From assembly GCF_012277275.1 (NCBI RefSeq), contig NZ_CP051155.1, positions 868,001 through 932,000 on the forward strand: a stretch of DNA of 64,000 nt. Reading direction: 5' to 3'. Each line of letters starts with the position of its first letter. Position 1 is the first letter of the stretch. The position numbers were made by a program, and so were the translations under genes. The stretch comes from Gephyromycinifex aptenodytis. Its GTDB lineage: Bacteria; Actinomycetota; Actinomycetes; Actinomycetales; Dermatophilaceae. Positions 1-8,472 of the stretch are shown in pieces. The notes beneath the pieces are model-generated. The model searched no databases. It saw only the letters and a program-made list of their open reading frames with translations, and was not told the DNA's origin.

Positions 1-1352
1 CCTACGTGGGACGTGAGGCGTTCACCGCCGGGCTGCGGGCCTACTTCGTCCGGCACGCCTGGAAGAACACGACTTTGGATGACCTGCTCACCGAGCTGGA
101 AGCCACCTCAGGTCGCGAATTGCGTTCCTGGTCCAAGGCGTGGTTGGAGACGGCCGGGGTCACCACGCTCAGCGCCCACATCGAGACCGGGCGCGACGGC
201 CTCATCAGCGCGGCCAGCATCGACCAGAGCGCAACCCCGGAGCACCCGACGCTGCGCCCGCACCGGTTGGCGGTGGGTTGCTATGACCTCATCGACGGAC
301 TGCTGCATCGCCGCCAACGGATCGAAATGGACGTCCAGGGGGCCAGCACGCCGGTCCCGGACCTGATCGGTCAGCCGCGACCCGACCTGCTGCTCGTCAA
401 CGATGACGACCTGGCCTACGCCAAGATCGCTCTGGACGAGCAGTCGCTGCACAGCGTGACCCAGCACGCGAGGACCCTTCCCAGCCTTGCTCGTTCGCTG
501 GTCCTGGGGGCGGCCTGGGAGTCCACCCGCGACGCCCAGATGTCGGCGCGGGACTTCATCGCCCTGTCTCTGGGCGTCTTGGACGCCGACCTCGATTCGA
601 CACTGCGGCGCCATCTCCTGGGCCGGATCGCTACGGCGTTGCATCAGTACACCGCCCCTGAGGCCAGGGCGAAGACACACGCCGCGATCAGCGGACGGCT
701 CAAGGAATTGGCCCTTCACTGTGAGCCAGGCAGCGACGCACAATTGCAGTTCGTCTCCGCCTTCGCCTCGTATGCCCGAACCCCGGAAGACACCTCGCTC
801 ATTCAGGCCTGGTTCGAGGGCCAGACACCCCCGGGGCTGGCCCTGGATACCGAGATGCGCTGGACACTGTTGACCTCTCTGGTGACGGCCGCTGTGGCCG
901 GCGAAGCCGAGATCGTCGCCGAACTGGAACGGGACGGCACCGCTACCGGTCGGGAGCGCGCTGCGCGCGCCCGCGCAGCCGTGCCCACCCTTGAGTCGAA
1001 AGAGAATGCGTTCATCTCTGCCGTCGAGCGGGACAACCTGCCGAACCAGACCTTGGACGCCGTCGCCGAAGGCTTCCAGCGGGTGCACGACCTCGACCTG
1101 CTCGCCCCCTTCGTGCAGCGCTACCACGACGCCCTGATCTCGGTGTGGTCCGGACGCACCCATGCCATCGCTGAATCGGTTGTCGAGCAGTTCTACCCCT
1201 CGGCGCTGGCCGGGCCGGAGCTACTGCAGCAGACCCAGGCATGGCTGGATGCGCACCCGGACGCCCCGGCCGGCTTGCGGCGCCTGGTCGCTGAGAACCG
1301 TGACGGCGTGGCCCGCGCGTGTCGGGCTCAGAGCCGGGACGGCCAGGGGTGA
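1..1352 (+). CDS. pepN: Aminopeptidase N (M1), C-terminal half, cut by window edge
   Basis: This is the 3' part of a cytosolic zinc aminopeptidase that removes N-terminal residues from peptides. The reading frame is open from the first base, and the opening residues (YVGREAF, then AYFVRHAWKNTTLDDLL) match the stretch that follows the catalytic domain in actinobacterial PepN. The zinc site (HExxH and distal Glu) therefore lies upstream of the window. The remaining ~448 residues are the helical ERAP1-like C-terminal domain. The stop codon overlaps a GTG start of the next gene (GTGA), so the two are probably translationally coupled. In mycobacteria pepN also lies near the truncated haemoglobin gene glbO, as it does here. 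Confidence 0.9.
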   Translation, partial: YVGREAFTAGLRAYFVRHAWKNTTLDDLLTELEATSGRELRSWSKAWLETAGVTTLSAHIETGRDGLISAASIDQSATPEHPTLRPHRLAVGCYDLIDGLLHRRQRIEMDVQGASTPVPDLIGQPRPDLLLVNDDDLAYAKIALDEQSLHSVTQHARTLPSLARSLVLGAAWESTRDAQMSARDFIALSLGVLDADLDSTLRRHLLGRIATALHQYTAPEARAKTHAAISGRLKELALHCEPGSDAQLQFVSAFASYARTPEDTSLIQAWFEGQTPPGLALDTEMRWTLLTSLVTAAVAGEAEIVAELERDGTATGRERAARARAAVPTLESKENAFISAVERDNLPNQTLDAVAEGFQRVHDLDLLAPFVQRYHDALISVWSGRTHAIAESVVEQFYPSALAGPELLQQTQAWLDAHPDAPAGLRRLVAENRDGVARACRAQSRDGQG

Positions 1353-2698
1353 ACCTGGACCGGGTCACCCCCCAGCCTTCCAGCGCCTCCGTTCACACCG
1401 GCCGCAAGAGCGTCGTCGCGTGGGCGTTATGGGACTGGGGTTCGGCTGCGTTCAACGCCGTCATCACGACTTTCGTCTTCACCGTCTACCTGACCAGCAA
1501 GAGCTTCGGGGAGACCGACGCCAGCACGGCTGCACTCGGCACCGGCATGGCCGTCGCCGGGCTAGCGGTAGCCCTGTTCGCGCCGGTCACCGGCCAACGC
1601 GCTGACCGGGCCGGCCGATCAGCGTGGTGGTTGGGCATGAACACGCTGATCGTGGTGGTGCTCTCGGCGCTGATGTTCACCGTGAAACCGGACCCGTCGC
1701 TGCTGTGGTGGGGCGTGGGGCTGGTGGCGGCGGGCAACGTCTTCTTCGAGTTCGCCAGCGTCAACTACAACGCCATGCTGCACCGGGTCTCGACCCCGGA
1801 GACCGTGGGACGGGTTTCCGGGCTGGGTTGGGGCGCGGGCTATCTGGGCGGGATCGTGCTGCTGCTCATCCTGTTCGTCGGGTTCATCCAACCCGAGGTC
1901 GGCTGGTTCGGGGTCAGCACGGAGCAGGGCCTGAACGTGCGCGTCTCGATGCTTGTCGCGGCGGCCTGGTTCGCTCTGTTCGCCCTGCCGGTGCTGCTCA
2001 CCGTGCGCGACGAGCCTCGTGAGCATGCGCCTCGGGAGAAGGGTCTGGGGCTGATCGGCTCCTATGTAGCGCTGTGGGGCACAGTGCGCGGGCTGGCCCG
2101 GGAACATCCGCACACGCTCTTCTTTCTGCTTGCCTCTGCCGTCTTCCGCGATGGGCTGGCGGGCGTCTTCACCTTCGGGGCGGTCATCGCTGCCGGCACG
2201 TTCGGTTTCTCCGCCAGCAGCGTCATCGTGTTCGGTATCGCCGCAAACGTCGTGGCAGGCATCGCCACCATCGCTTTCGGGGTACTCGATGACCGGGTGG
2301 GACCTAAATGGGTCATCGTCGGGTCGCTGGTGCTCATGGTGCTGGCCGGGTTCGGCATCTTCGTCCTACACGATCAGGGCGCCCGCATCTTCTGGATCCT
2401 GGGACTCGTCCTGTGCATCTTCGTCGGACCGGCTCAGTCCGCTTCTCGTTCCCTACTGGCCCGTGTCATCCCCGAAGGGCGTGAAGGAGAGATATTCGGC
2501 CTGTACGCCACGACCGGACGAGCCGTGAGCTTCCTGTCCCCGGCGATGGTCACCCTGTCCATCAGCATCGGCAGCCGAGTGGAAACCGGCAACGCCCAGC
2601 ACTGGGGCATTCTGGGGATCTCCTTGGTGCTGCTGCTGGGGCTGGTGCTGCTGCTACCGGTGAAAACCCAGCAGAGCCGCCCCGCCCGCCAACTCTGA
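1349..2698 (+). CDS. MFS transporter, UMF1 family
   Basis: An integral membrane carrier of about 449 residues with roughly 12 hydrophobic segments. The N-terminal motif WALWDWGSAAFNAVITTFVF is typical of the UMF1 (Atg22-like) branch of the major facilitator superfamily, and a loop motif (PVTGQRADRAGR) follows the second helix. The substrate cannot be read from sequence. The GTG at 1349 overlaps the pepN stop as GTGA. A start at 1319 in the same frame is also possible and would add ten residues. The gene converges on malQ, and a strong inverted repeat lies between them. Confidence 0.82.
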   Translation: MNLDRVTPQPSSASVHTGRKSVVAWALWDWGSAAFNAVITTFVFTVYLTSKSFGETDASTAALGTGMAVAGLAVALFAPVTGQRADRAGRSAWWLGMNTLIVVVLSALMFTVKPDPSLLWWGVGLVAAGNVFFEFASVNYNAMLHRVSTPETVGRVSGLGWGAGYLGGIVLLLILFVGFIQPEVGWFGVSTEQGLNVRVSMLVAAAWFALFALPVLLTVRDEPREHAPREKGLGLIGSYVALWGTVRGLAREHPHTLFFLLASAVFRDGLAGVFTFGAVIAAGTFGFSASSVIVFGIAANVVAGIATIAFGVLDDRVGPKWVIVGSLVLMVLAGFGIFVLHDQGARIFWILGLVLCIFVGPAQSASRSLLARVIPEGREGEIFGLYATTGRAVSFLSPAMVTLSISIGSRVETGNAQHWGILGISLVLLLGLVLLLPVKTQQSRPARQL

Positions 2699-2741
2699 GG
2701 CGCCACCGCGCCGCCGCGAAACCTGGGCGACGATTCACGGC

Positions 2742-2793
2742 GGCAACACAGTCGACCCGCCACGCCATCTGGCGCGGCGGGTCGACTGTTGCC
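2742..2793. terminator. Bidirectional hairpin terminator
   Basis: A near-perfect inverted repeat: the left arm GGCAACA(C)AGTCGACCCGCC-ACGCCA pairs with TGGCG-GGCGGGTCGACTGTTGCC on the right. It lies exactly between the convergent UMF1 carrier and malQ, so it most likely terminates both transcripts. There is no clear U tract. Confidence 0.75.
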
Positions 2794-2802
2794 TGCTGTG
2801 GG

Positions 2803-4953
2803 TCAGTTGCCGTGCGTTCCGCGGTTGACGCAGGCCGCCAGACGGCGCCCCGGACGGGAGTCGATGACGTCCTGTAGCTTCAGCGGTCGGCGGTCGGGGT
2901 CAGCCAACGAAAGTCGCCAGTTGGGGTACTCGTCGGAGGTCCCCGGCTGGTTCATCGCCCGCCGGTCCCCGACAAGGTCCGGCACCGCGATCCCCAGCAA
3001 CGCCGCCGGAGACCACGACAGGTAGCGGTGCAGGCCCTCCACCGTGGCCCGCAAGCCCTCTTCGCCGTCTAACGGCTCGCCTTGACTCAACAGGCCCCGC
3101 TCACGCAGCGCGCCCATCATCTTTTCGCGTTCGGCTTCGTCTTCTGCCCGTTCGATCTCGATCGGGCGGGTGAACAGGTCCAGCTCCTCCCGGATGGCCA
3201 TGTGTTCACCCGTCAGGTAGCCCGCGGTCGGCGGCAGGTCGTGCGTCGTCACCGAGGCCAGGCACAACGTGCGGTAGCTCTCCGGGGGCAGCGGGCGGCC
3301 GTCCTCGCCCTTCTCGAACCACAGGATCGAGGTGCCGAGGATGCCGCGCTTCGCCAAGTAGGTGCGCACCCACGGCTCGACGGTGCCAAGATCCTCACCG
3401 ATGACGACAGCTCCGGCGCGCTCGGCCTCCAGCATCAGGATCCCGATGAGCGCGTCATGGTCGTAGCGCACATAGGTGCCCTCCAGCGGGGACCGTCCCG
3501 CCGGGACCCACCACAGCCGGAACAAGCCGATGATGTGGTCGATTCGCAAGCCACCCGAGTGCCGCATGGCGGCGCGGATCATGTCGCGGAACGGTGCGTA
3601 GGCCAGTTCCTCCAACCTGTCCGGACGCCACGGCGGCTGACTCCAGTCCTGACCGCGCTGGTTGTAGGGATCCGGTGGGGCGCCGACCGTGACGTTCTGG
3701 GCGAACGCTTCGGCCAATGACCAGGCATCCGCCCCGGCCGGGTGCACCCCGACGGCCAGGTCCTGCACGACGCCCAACGACATCCCGGCCTCGACCATCT
3801 CGCGCTGGGCGGTCGCGAGCTGGGTGTCCAGGAGCCACTGCAGCCACATCGTGAACATCACCTCATCGGCGTGCTCCTCACGAGCAGCTTCCGTGGCCTG
3901 GCTGCGCGGGTCCTGCAAACCTTCGGGCCATTCGTTCTGACCGTAGGCACGGGTGAAGGCGCACCAGGTGGCGAAGTCCAGCAGGCCGACCCCTTCGCGC
4001 TCGCAGAAAGCCTCGAAGGCGTTCTGACGCCGCGGCGGACGTGGCTGGGCGAACAGCAGCCGCAACGCCTGCTCCTTCAGCGCCCAGCAAGCATCACGAT
4101 CCAGCCGGTCGGAGTCGTTGGCGCGCCGCGCGGCCGCAGCCAGCGCCTCGATCCGGGCGCGGTCTTCGGCATCCAGGTAGGCGACCTCGCTGATGTCTTC
4201 GACCCGCAAGTAGATCGGGTTGACGAAGCGACGCGAAGTGGGCAGGTACGGCGAGGGCTCCATGGGCGGGGTCGGTTCTGCCGCGTGCACCGGGTTGATG
4301 AGCATGAAGTCGCATCCCAGACCGCGGGCCGACCAGGCGCCCAGCTCGGCGAGGTCTGCGAAATCGCCGATTCCCCAGGAACGTTCCGAGCGAACCGAGT
4401 ACAGCTGGTTCATCAGCCCAGAAGCGCCGTGCCGTTGCACGGTCGGCGGCAGTTGCAGGCGCGAGGGAACCACTACCAGGCGCCCGGTCGCCGGTTCTTC
4501 ATCCGGGATCTGGGCAAAGAGGGTGTGCCAGCCGGTAGGGACGTCGGCGGGTACCTCGAAGGTGGCCTCGCCCACCAGCGAGCCGTCGATCAGGCGCGGA
4601 TCGACCCACTTGTCGATCTGCTTCAGCATCCGTTTGCCGCCCCACTCTTCGAGCTCGAGCCAGACGGTAACCGGACTTCCGTGCGGCACGTGCACGGCCA
4701 CGGTGATCTCCGTGCCGAGGGTGCTGACCTGGACCGGGGCCAGCATGCGGCGCCAGGGACGCTCGTCGACAGCATTCAGCGCGCGGCTGACGGCATCCGC
4801 GTCATCGGTCTGGACGCCCAACGCACCCAGCACCGCGTGGATGGTTTCCGCACTGACGGTGACATGAGCACCCTGCCAGTCCCAGTACTCGGTGGCTACG
4901 CCATAGGCGCGGGCCAACTGCGTCAGTTGAGGGGGCAGGGGGTCGTTCGGCAC
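2803..4953 (-). CDS. malQ: 4-alpha-glucanotransferase (amylomaltase)
   Basis: Cytosolic GH77 enzyme that moves alpha-1,4-glucan segments between acceptors in maltodextrin and glycogen metabolism. The 716 residues are the normal length for the long actinobacterial form with an extra N-terminal domain. The catalytic core starts near residue 185 (RSWGIGDFADL). Catalytic residues are visible: the nucleophile Asp472 in GGLRIDH, the acid/base Glu520 in VVIGEDLGT and the third acid Asp572 in VTTHDLPPTAG. The C terminus carries the substrate-site motif MNQPGTSDEYPNWR. The start is GTG. The gene is divergent from mscS across a 249-nt gap. Confidence 0.95.
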   Translation of the reverse strand: MPNDPLPPQLTQLARAYGVATEYWDWQGAHVTVSAETIHAVLGALGVQTDDADAVSRALNAVDERPWRRMLAPVQVSTLGTEITVAVHVPHGSPVTVWLELEEWGGKRMLKQIDKWVDPRLIDGSLVGEATFEVPADVPTGWHTLFAQIPDEEPATGRLVVVPSRLQLPPTVQRHGASGLMNQLYSVRSERSWGIGDFADLAELGAWSARGLGCDFMLINPVHAAEPTPPMEPSPYLPTSRRFVNPIYLRVEDISEVAYLDAEDRARIEALAAAARRANDSDRLDRDACWALKEQALRLLFAQPRPPRRQNAFEAFCEREGVGLLDFATWCAFTRAYGQNEWPEGLQDPRSQATEAAREEHADEVMFTMWLQWLLDTQLATAQREMVEAGMSLGVVQDLAVGVHPAGADAWSLAEAFAQNVTVGAPPDPYNQRGQDWSQPPWRPDRLEELAYAPFRDMIRAAMRHSGGLRIDHIIGLFRLWWVPAGRSPLEGTYVRYDHDALIGILMLEAERAGAVVIGEDLGTVEPWVRTYLAKRGILGTSILWFEKGEDGRPLPPESYRTLCLASVTTHDLPPTAGYLTGEHMAIREELDLFTRPIEIERAEDEAEREKMMGALRERGLLSQGEPLDGEEGLRATVEGLHRYLSWSPAALLGIAVPDLVGDRRAMNQPGTSDEYPNWRLSLADPDRRPLKLQDVIDSRPGRRLAACVNRGTHGN

Positions 4954-5202
4954 GGTGAGCCCTTCAGGGTCGAAAGCTGGGTTATCCCCCGTGATCCTAT
5001 GGGGCGCAGGCGCTCACTGACGTCTCGGCCCGCTTGGGCGAGAGGTCCCGTCTTCCCACGTGAACAGGGCGGGAGACCAGGATGCACCTGCAGGACGAGC
5101 CGGGACCACCTTGCGCTGGCTCGCCCACCCAGCAGAACAGACTCGATCCGGCAGATACCCACGCTCGCTGTGATGGTCAGAATCAGGCGGGACAATGGGG
5201 CC

Positions 5203-6210
5203 ATGTCTGCCCGCGCTCTGGATGTGCTCCCCCACCTGTGGAAGGCCCCCGCGGCCCCGTTGAGCTGGGAGACAGCGTTTGAGTGGTTCCTCGGCGTCCC
5301 GATGACGGTGGTGCTCATCATCATCACCGCCTGGGTGCTGCGCTGGCTGGTGCATCGAGGGATCGACCGCTTCGTGGACTCGATGGTGGAGCGCAAAGCC
5401 AGGAACCAGACGATAGGCGCGGTCGACCCGGTCCCGACGGCCCAGTTGCCGATCATCCACCGATACGGGCGGAAAGCGGCCCGTGCCATTTCCCAGTCGG
5501 GGCTGCTGGCCACCGAACGTCAACGCGCCAGGATCACCACGCTGGGTTCGGTGATGCGCAGCGTGGCCTCCATCGTCATCTGGTCGGTCGCGGCCCTGAT
5601 GATCGGCAGCCAGCTCGGGCTGGACATGACCCCGGTCCTGGCCTCGGCCGGGGTCGGTGGGGTCGCTCTCGGTTTCGGCGCACAGTCCCTAGTGAAGGAC
5701 TTCCTGTCCGGGATCTTCATGATTCTGGAGGATCAGTACGGCGTCGGTGACGTCATCGACACCGGCGAGGTTGTCGGCACAGTCGAGGAAGTCACCCTGC
5801 GCATCACCCGACTACGTGATGCCGAGGGCGTCGTCTGGTACGTGCGCAACGGTGAGATCGTGCGGGTGGCAAACAAGTCCCAGGGCTGGACCACCGGCAT
5901 CATCGACATCCCGGTAGCCCCTGACGAGGACCCGATGGCCGTCACCGCGATCCTGCGGGCGGAGATGAAACGCATGTATCAAGAGCCGGAGTGGGCCGAG
6001 GTGCTGCTGGCGGAGCCGTCCGTGGCCGGCGTGGAGTCCATCAATGCCGGGGCGATGAGCATCCGGGTATTCGCCAAATGTCAACCGAACCAGCACTGGG
6101 GTGCGCAGCGCGAGATCCGGGAACGAGGCAAGGTGGCGTTGTCCCAGGCGGGGATTCGCGGCCCGGTGTGGGTTCCGGGGACGGATGAAGGACGCAGATC
6201 GGGTGCCTGA
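5203..6210 (+). CDS. MscS-family mechanosensitive ion channel
   Basis: Inner-membrane osmotic release channel of 335 residues. An N-terminal helix (about 25-45) is followed by a helix around SIVIWSVAALMIGSQLGLD and then the pore helix rich in Gly and Ala (ASAGVGGVALGFGAQSLVKD). The hallmark MscS beta-domain motif DQYGVGDVIDTG comes next, and a soluble C-terminal alpha/beta domain ends the protein. I chose the ATG at 5203 because the open frame upstream of it is antisense to malQ and reads as a shadow. The 3' end abuts a truncated nuclease remnant on the other strand, so the last few residues (TDEGRRSGA) may have been altered by a deletion junction. Confidence 0.9.
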   Translation: MSARALDVLPHLWKAPAAPLSWETAFEWFLGVPMTVVLIIITAWVLRWLVHRGIDRFVDSMVERKARNQTIGAVDPVPTAQLPIIHRYGRKAARAISQSGLLATERQRARITTLGSVMRSVASIVIWSVAALMIGSQLGLDMTPVLASAGVGGVALGFGAQSLVKDFLSGIFMILEDQYGVGDVIDTGEVVGTVEEVTLRITRLRDAEGVVWYVRNGEIVRVANKSQGWTTGIIDIPVAPDEDPMAVTAILRAEMKRMYQEPEWAEVLLAEPSVAGVESINAGAMSIRVFAKCQPNQHWGAQREIRERGKVALSQAGIRGPVWVPGTDEGRRSGA

Positions 6211-6229
6211 TCACAGCGGAGCGGGTTGC

Positions 6230-6542
6230 GTACCGGCGCATCGATGCCAAGCACCCGCACCCGCGCCCGCTCACCATCGACCTCGACCTCGACCTCGACC
6301 GTCAGGGTGTCACCGTCGGCGACCGAAACGACCCGGCCGACCTCGACGCCCGGCGACGAGGTCACCGACGAACCCGCAGACGCAGGCGTAGCGGCCGGGC
6401 AACACCCCGCCAGCACCACGACGGCAACCCAGGTGCACGCTGCGACCGCTCCACCGACACCCAAGCCGACGGCTCCCGCGCCCACCGCGGCGTCGCCCTC
6501 GCCGATCCCTTCCAGCTCACGCCACCGAGTGAGCGAGATCAT
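6230..6542 (-). pseudogene. Truncated staphylococcal-nuclease-like lipoprotein
   Basis: The N-terminal half of a thermonuclease-type (SNase) secreted nuclease. A start at 6542 gives a hydrophobic signal segment ending in a lipobox-like VVLAGC, then a low-complexity linker, then the SNase core beginning GRVVSVADGDTLTV and RVRVLGIDAPV. In intact family members the IDAPE motif is followed by the catalytic Arg/Glu residues and about 80 more residues. Here the similarity stops at once and the frame runs antisense into the mscS 3' end. I infer that a deletion removed the catalytic half. Codon use up to the break is ordinary high-GC. Confidence 0.7.
6277..6300. repeat. Hexamer tandem repeat, 4 copies
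   Basis: Four tandem copies of TCGACC. On the minus strand they encode the alternating VEVEVEVD stretch of the truncated nuclease. The run is longer than the usual strand of this fold, which suggests slippage expansion after function was lost. Confidence 0.7.
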
Positions 6543-6560
6543 GCGCCCTGCGCCGCCTCA

Positions 6561-6770
6561 TCAATCCGCGTGGGCCCCTGGGGCTCCCGCCGCAATCGCG
6601 ACGGCCCGCACGAGCGCGTCGGCGGCCTCGTCATCCAGGTTGCGCGTGATCCACGACAGCGACACCGGCGTGCTGGTCAGGAAACTGTGCGCGGCAGCCT
6701 TGATGCGCTGCTCACCGCTGGACTCCCCGTCCGTCGGAAAGAGGCGGTCGGCGTCGAGCCACGTCCACCG
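6561..6770 (-). pseudogene. C-terminal fragment of an unrecognised protein
   Basis: A 66-70 codon minus-strand frame with no plausible start. It opens just after a TGA (RWTWLDADRLFPTDG) and ends ALVRAVAIAAGAPGAHAD. Its composition (a high share of G or C at third positions and an amphipathic Ala-rich helix) looks like genuine protein of this host, so I read it as the 3' remnant of a gene whose front part was replaced by the AT-richer DNA to the right. I do not recognise the family. Confidence 0.4.
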
Positions 6771-6826
6771 TCATCCCTGACCCGCACCCACGGGCACCTC
6801 GGCCCGGCGAGCCGACCACCCAGCGC

Positions 6827-7153
6827 GTGTTCGTAACCTCTAAGGAGAATAACGACGGCTTCCATGGCGATGGCCATGGGCAGTATGTCTTTAAGGGCGA
6901 TTGGGGCGCTCTGAAAGTTGTTCATGAGGGGCGAGCGGATGAAGTCGCGAAGCGAGTCCATCGAAGTGTTGGCGCCGCCTCAGAGTCGGCGACCCTTTGG
7001 GATACTTGTGAGTGGCTGGCGCCTGGCGATAAAGGCGATCTCGTCGCGTGCAAGATGAGAGGCGACTTAAGTGAGGGACAGATTGCCTTCTGTGAGGAAG
7101 TCCGGCAAGAACTAGGTCAGGTTGCAGTTTTCCTGAACTACAACCTGACCTGA
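6827..7153 (+). CDS. Hypothetical protein in AT-richer island
   Basis: A 108-residue frame starting with GTG. It is soluble and acidic, with motifs such as DEVAKRVHRSVGAA, WDTCEWLAPGDKGDLVACK and EEVRQELGQVAVFLNY. The stretch from about residue 20 onward reads like real protein, but third-position GC is much lower than in neighbouring genes and no good ribosome site precedes the GTG. A purine run (AAGGAG at 6842) lies inside the frame. The frame could be a transferred orphan gene or the 3' end of one. No family is recognised. Confidence 0.4.
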   Translation: MFVTSKENNDGFHGDGHGQYVFKGDWGALKVVHEGRADEVAKRVHRSVGAASESATLWDTCEWLAPGDKGDLVACKMRGDLSEGQIAFCEEVRQELGQVAVFLNYNLT

Positions 7154-7457
7154 TGGTGCTCCTGATGCCAGTAGTGGGCCTGCGTCCTTCGATCGTACGT
7201 CAACTAGGACATAGTAAGGCTTGAGGTGCCCAGCTTGTTACGCGAGACACATGGCGTTGACGGCAGTATTCGCTATCCCGCTGTGTTTTCCAGGAGCGAA
7301 AGCAAACCTGCCTTTGATTCTCACTCAGCTGTCAACGCGCCACCAATCGAAGACGTGGATGGCATAGTACAGGTCCTTCTCCTTCATCCCCCCGGAGTTG
7401 GGGAAGGTGGCGGAGCCCCTGGACTTCCGACTGGCGATGATTCCCCTCACGACGGCG
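7154..7457. other. Gene-poor AT-richer stretch
   Basis: No convincing gene. A plus-strand frame covering 7226-7633 has biased, shadow-like composition. On the minus strand a 41-codon frame (GTG at 7450 to TGA at 7325) ends in MKEKDLYYAIHVFDWWRVDS. It lies in the same reading phase as the hypothetical gene ending at 7559, so it could be a tail of that gene separated by stops. I can support no more than that. Confidence 0.35.
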
Positions 7458-7571
7458 TTACCAGTGGAAAGAGTCGCGGCACTTGGGGGAATACGTGGAG
7501 TTCAACGTTCCGTTGTCGCGACAGTGTGCGCAAACTTCCGCTGAGAGATAGTAGCCCTTCAGTCGAACCAT
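7458..7571 (-). CDS. Possible 37-residue Cys/His-rich small protein
   Basis: Short frame starting ATG at 7571, inside the last codons of the upstream gene (13-nt overlap in a different phase). It reads MVRLKGYYLSAEVCAHC, then ends YSPKCRDSFHW. Three cysteines and two histidines in 37 residues would suit a small metal-binding or disulfide-rich secreted tail. It could be an independent overlapping gene or the true C terminus of the upstream protein displaced by a frameshift. No family is recognised. Confidence 0.3.
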   Translation of the reverse strand: MVRLKGYYLSAEVCAHCRDNGTLNSTYSPKCRDSFHW

Positions 7572-7888
7572 GCAGCGATCGCCGCCACTGCTGCATGGCT
7601 GGCTGTCTTGGTTGGCAATGCCACAGCTGCTGATCGAGTTGAGCTGCCACTTTCGCCGCTAGCTTCGCATGAAGCATAGTTGGACTTGAGCGTTTGGAAA
7701 ACCGGATGGAGCGATGATTGCTCTACTGGAAAACCCTCAGATTCGGCGATTTCCCGGAGTGCTTTAGCAAGTTCCGCTTCGACTGAAGATCCCTGAGACT
7801 GGATGTCCGACGTGATGTCGGAGATGGCCTGATCTGAGGACTCTCTTATCTTCTGGACTTGTTGGTTCGGTGACGTCGGGAGCTGCAC
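7559..7888 (-). CDS. Hypothetical protein, divergent from glbO
   Basis: A 109-residue frame starting GTG at 7888, with a G-run 8 nt upstream as the only ribosome-site candidate. The protein is soluble, with a Gln/Ser-rich helical first half (QKIRESSDQAISDI, VEAELAKALREIAE), one Cys, and a small-residue, weakly hydrophobic C terminus (AAVAAIAAWFD). Base composition is lower in GC than the flanking genes. The open frame continues upstream antisense to glbO, but that part reads as shadow. The family is unknown; it may be part of a transferred island. Confidence 0.4.
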   Translation of the reverse strand: MQLPTSPNQQVQKIRESSDQAISDITSDIQSQGSSVEAELAKALREIAESEGFPVEQSSLHPVFQTLKSNYASCEASGESGSSTRSAAVALPTKTASHAAVAAIAAWFD

Positions 7889-7954
7889 TTGACACGCCCC
7901 CCCGAAAGTATCCGCCTGCGCCGGTTTTGAGCGCCGCCCTGAGAGACTGCCGGA

Positions 7955-8362
7955 GTGAACCGGCAACCGAGTCCGTACGAGCTGATGGGCGGCCACGAGG
8001 CCTTTTCGCAACTGGTGGGTGAGTTCTACCGCGGCGTCGCCGAGGACCCCGAGTTGCGCGCGATGTACCCCGAAGAGGATCTGGGGCCTGCTCAAGATCG
8101 GCTCCGCATGTTCCTCGAACAGTATTGGGGCGGCCCCTCCACCTATCAGGAACAGCGCGGTCACCCTCGGCTGCGCATGCGGCACATGCCGTTCGCGGTG
8201 ACGCCATCGATGCGTGACCGCTGGCTACACCACATGATGTCGGCCGCGGACACCCTGGCGCTGGAACCGCAACTCGATGCCACCCTGCGCGACTACCTGA
8301 CACGGGCCGCCTTCTCGTTGGTCAACTCTGAAGAAGGCCAGGCAGCTCCACAAGACCGGTAG
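7955..8362 (+). CDS. glbO: Truncated haemoglobin O (group II globin)
   Basis: A 135-residue haem protein binding O2/NO with the 2-on-2 globin fold. It aligns closely with mycobacterial trHbO: Tyr25 (B10), Tyr38 (CD1, in AMYPEEDL), the conserved block RLRMFLEQYWGGP, proximal His77 (F8, in RLRMRHMPF) and Trp90 (G8, in RDRW). All are the expected haem-pocket residues. The start is GTG. The role in actinobacteria is thought to be oxygen/NO handling and interaction with membrane lipids or terminal oxidases. The gene is separated from mscS and pepN by the remnant-rich island. Confidence 0.95.
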   Translation: MNRQPSPYELMGGHEAFSQLVGEFYRGVAEDPELRAMYPEEDLGPAQDRLRMFLEQYWGGPSTYQEQRGHPRLRMRHMPFAVTPSMRDRWLHHMMSAADTLALEPQLDATLRDYLTRAAFSLVNSEEGQAAPQDR

Positions 8363-8408
8363 CGCTGCACCCACCGGCGCGCCCCTGCCCCGATGCGAGC
8401 GGTCAGAC

Positions 8409-8451
8409 GCGGTGGCGGTCCGCCCGTCGCTGCCGAGCGAACCGCCACCGC
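8409..8451. terminator. Inverted repeat between convergent genes
   Basis: Arms GCGGTGGCGGT and ACCGCCACCGC (11 bp, perfect) flank a 21-nt loop between the ends of glbO and the MHS transporter. Its position suggests a shared terminator. There is no U tract. Confidence 0.5.
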
Positions 8452-8472
8452 CGATGAGGGACAACCCGGGGA

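Noticed and set aside
3742-5202. Long open frame upstream of and in phase with mscS
   Set aside because: It is antisense to malQ along its whole length, its composition is shadow-like, and MscS homology begins only at the ATG at 5203.
7226-7633. Plus-strand 135-codon frame in the island
   Set aside because: No ribosome site, Cys/Arg/Ser-rich shadow-like composition, and it overlaps better minus-strand frames.
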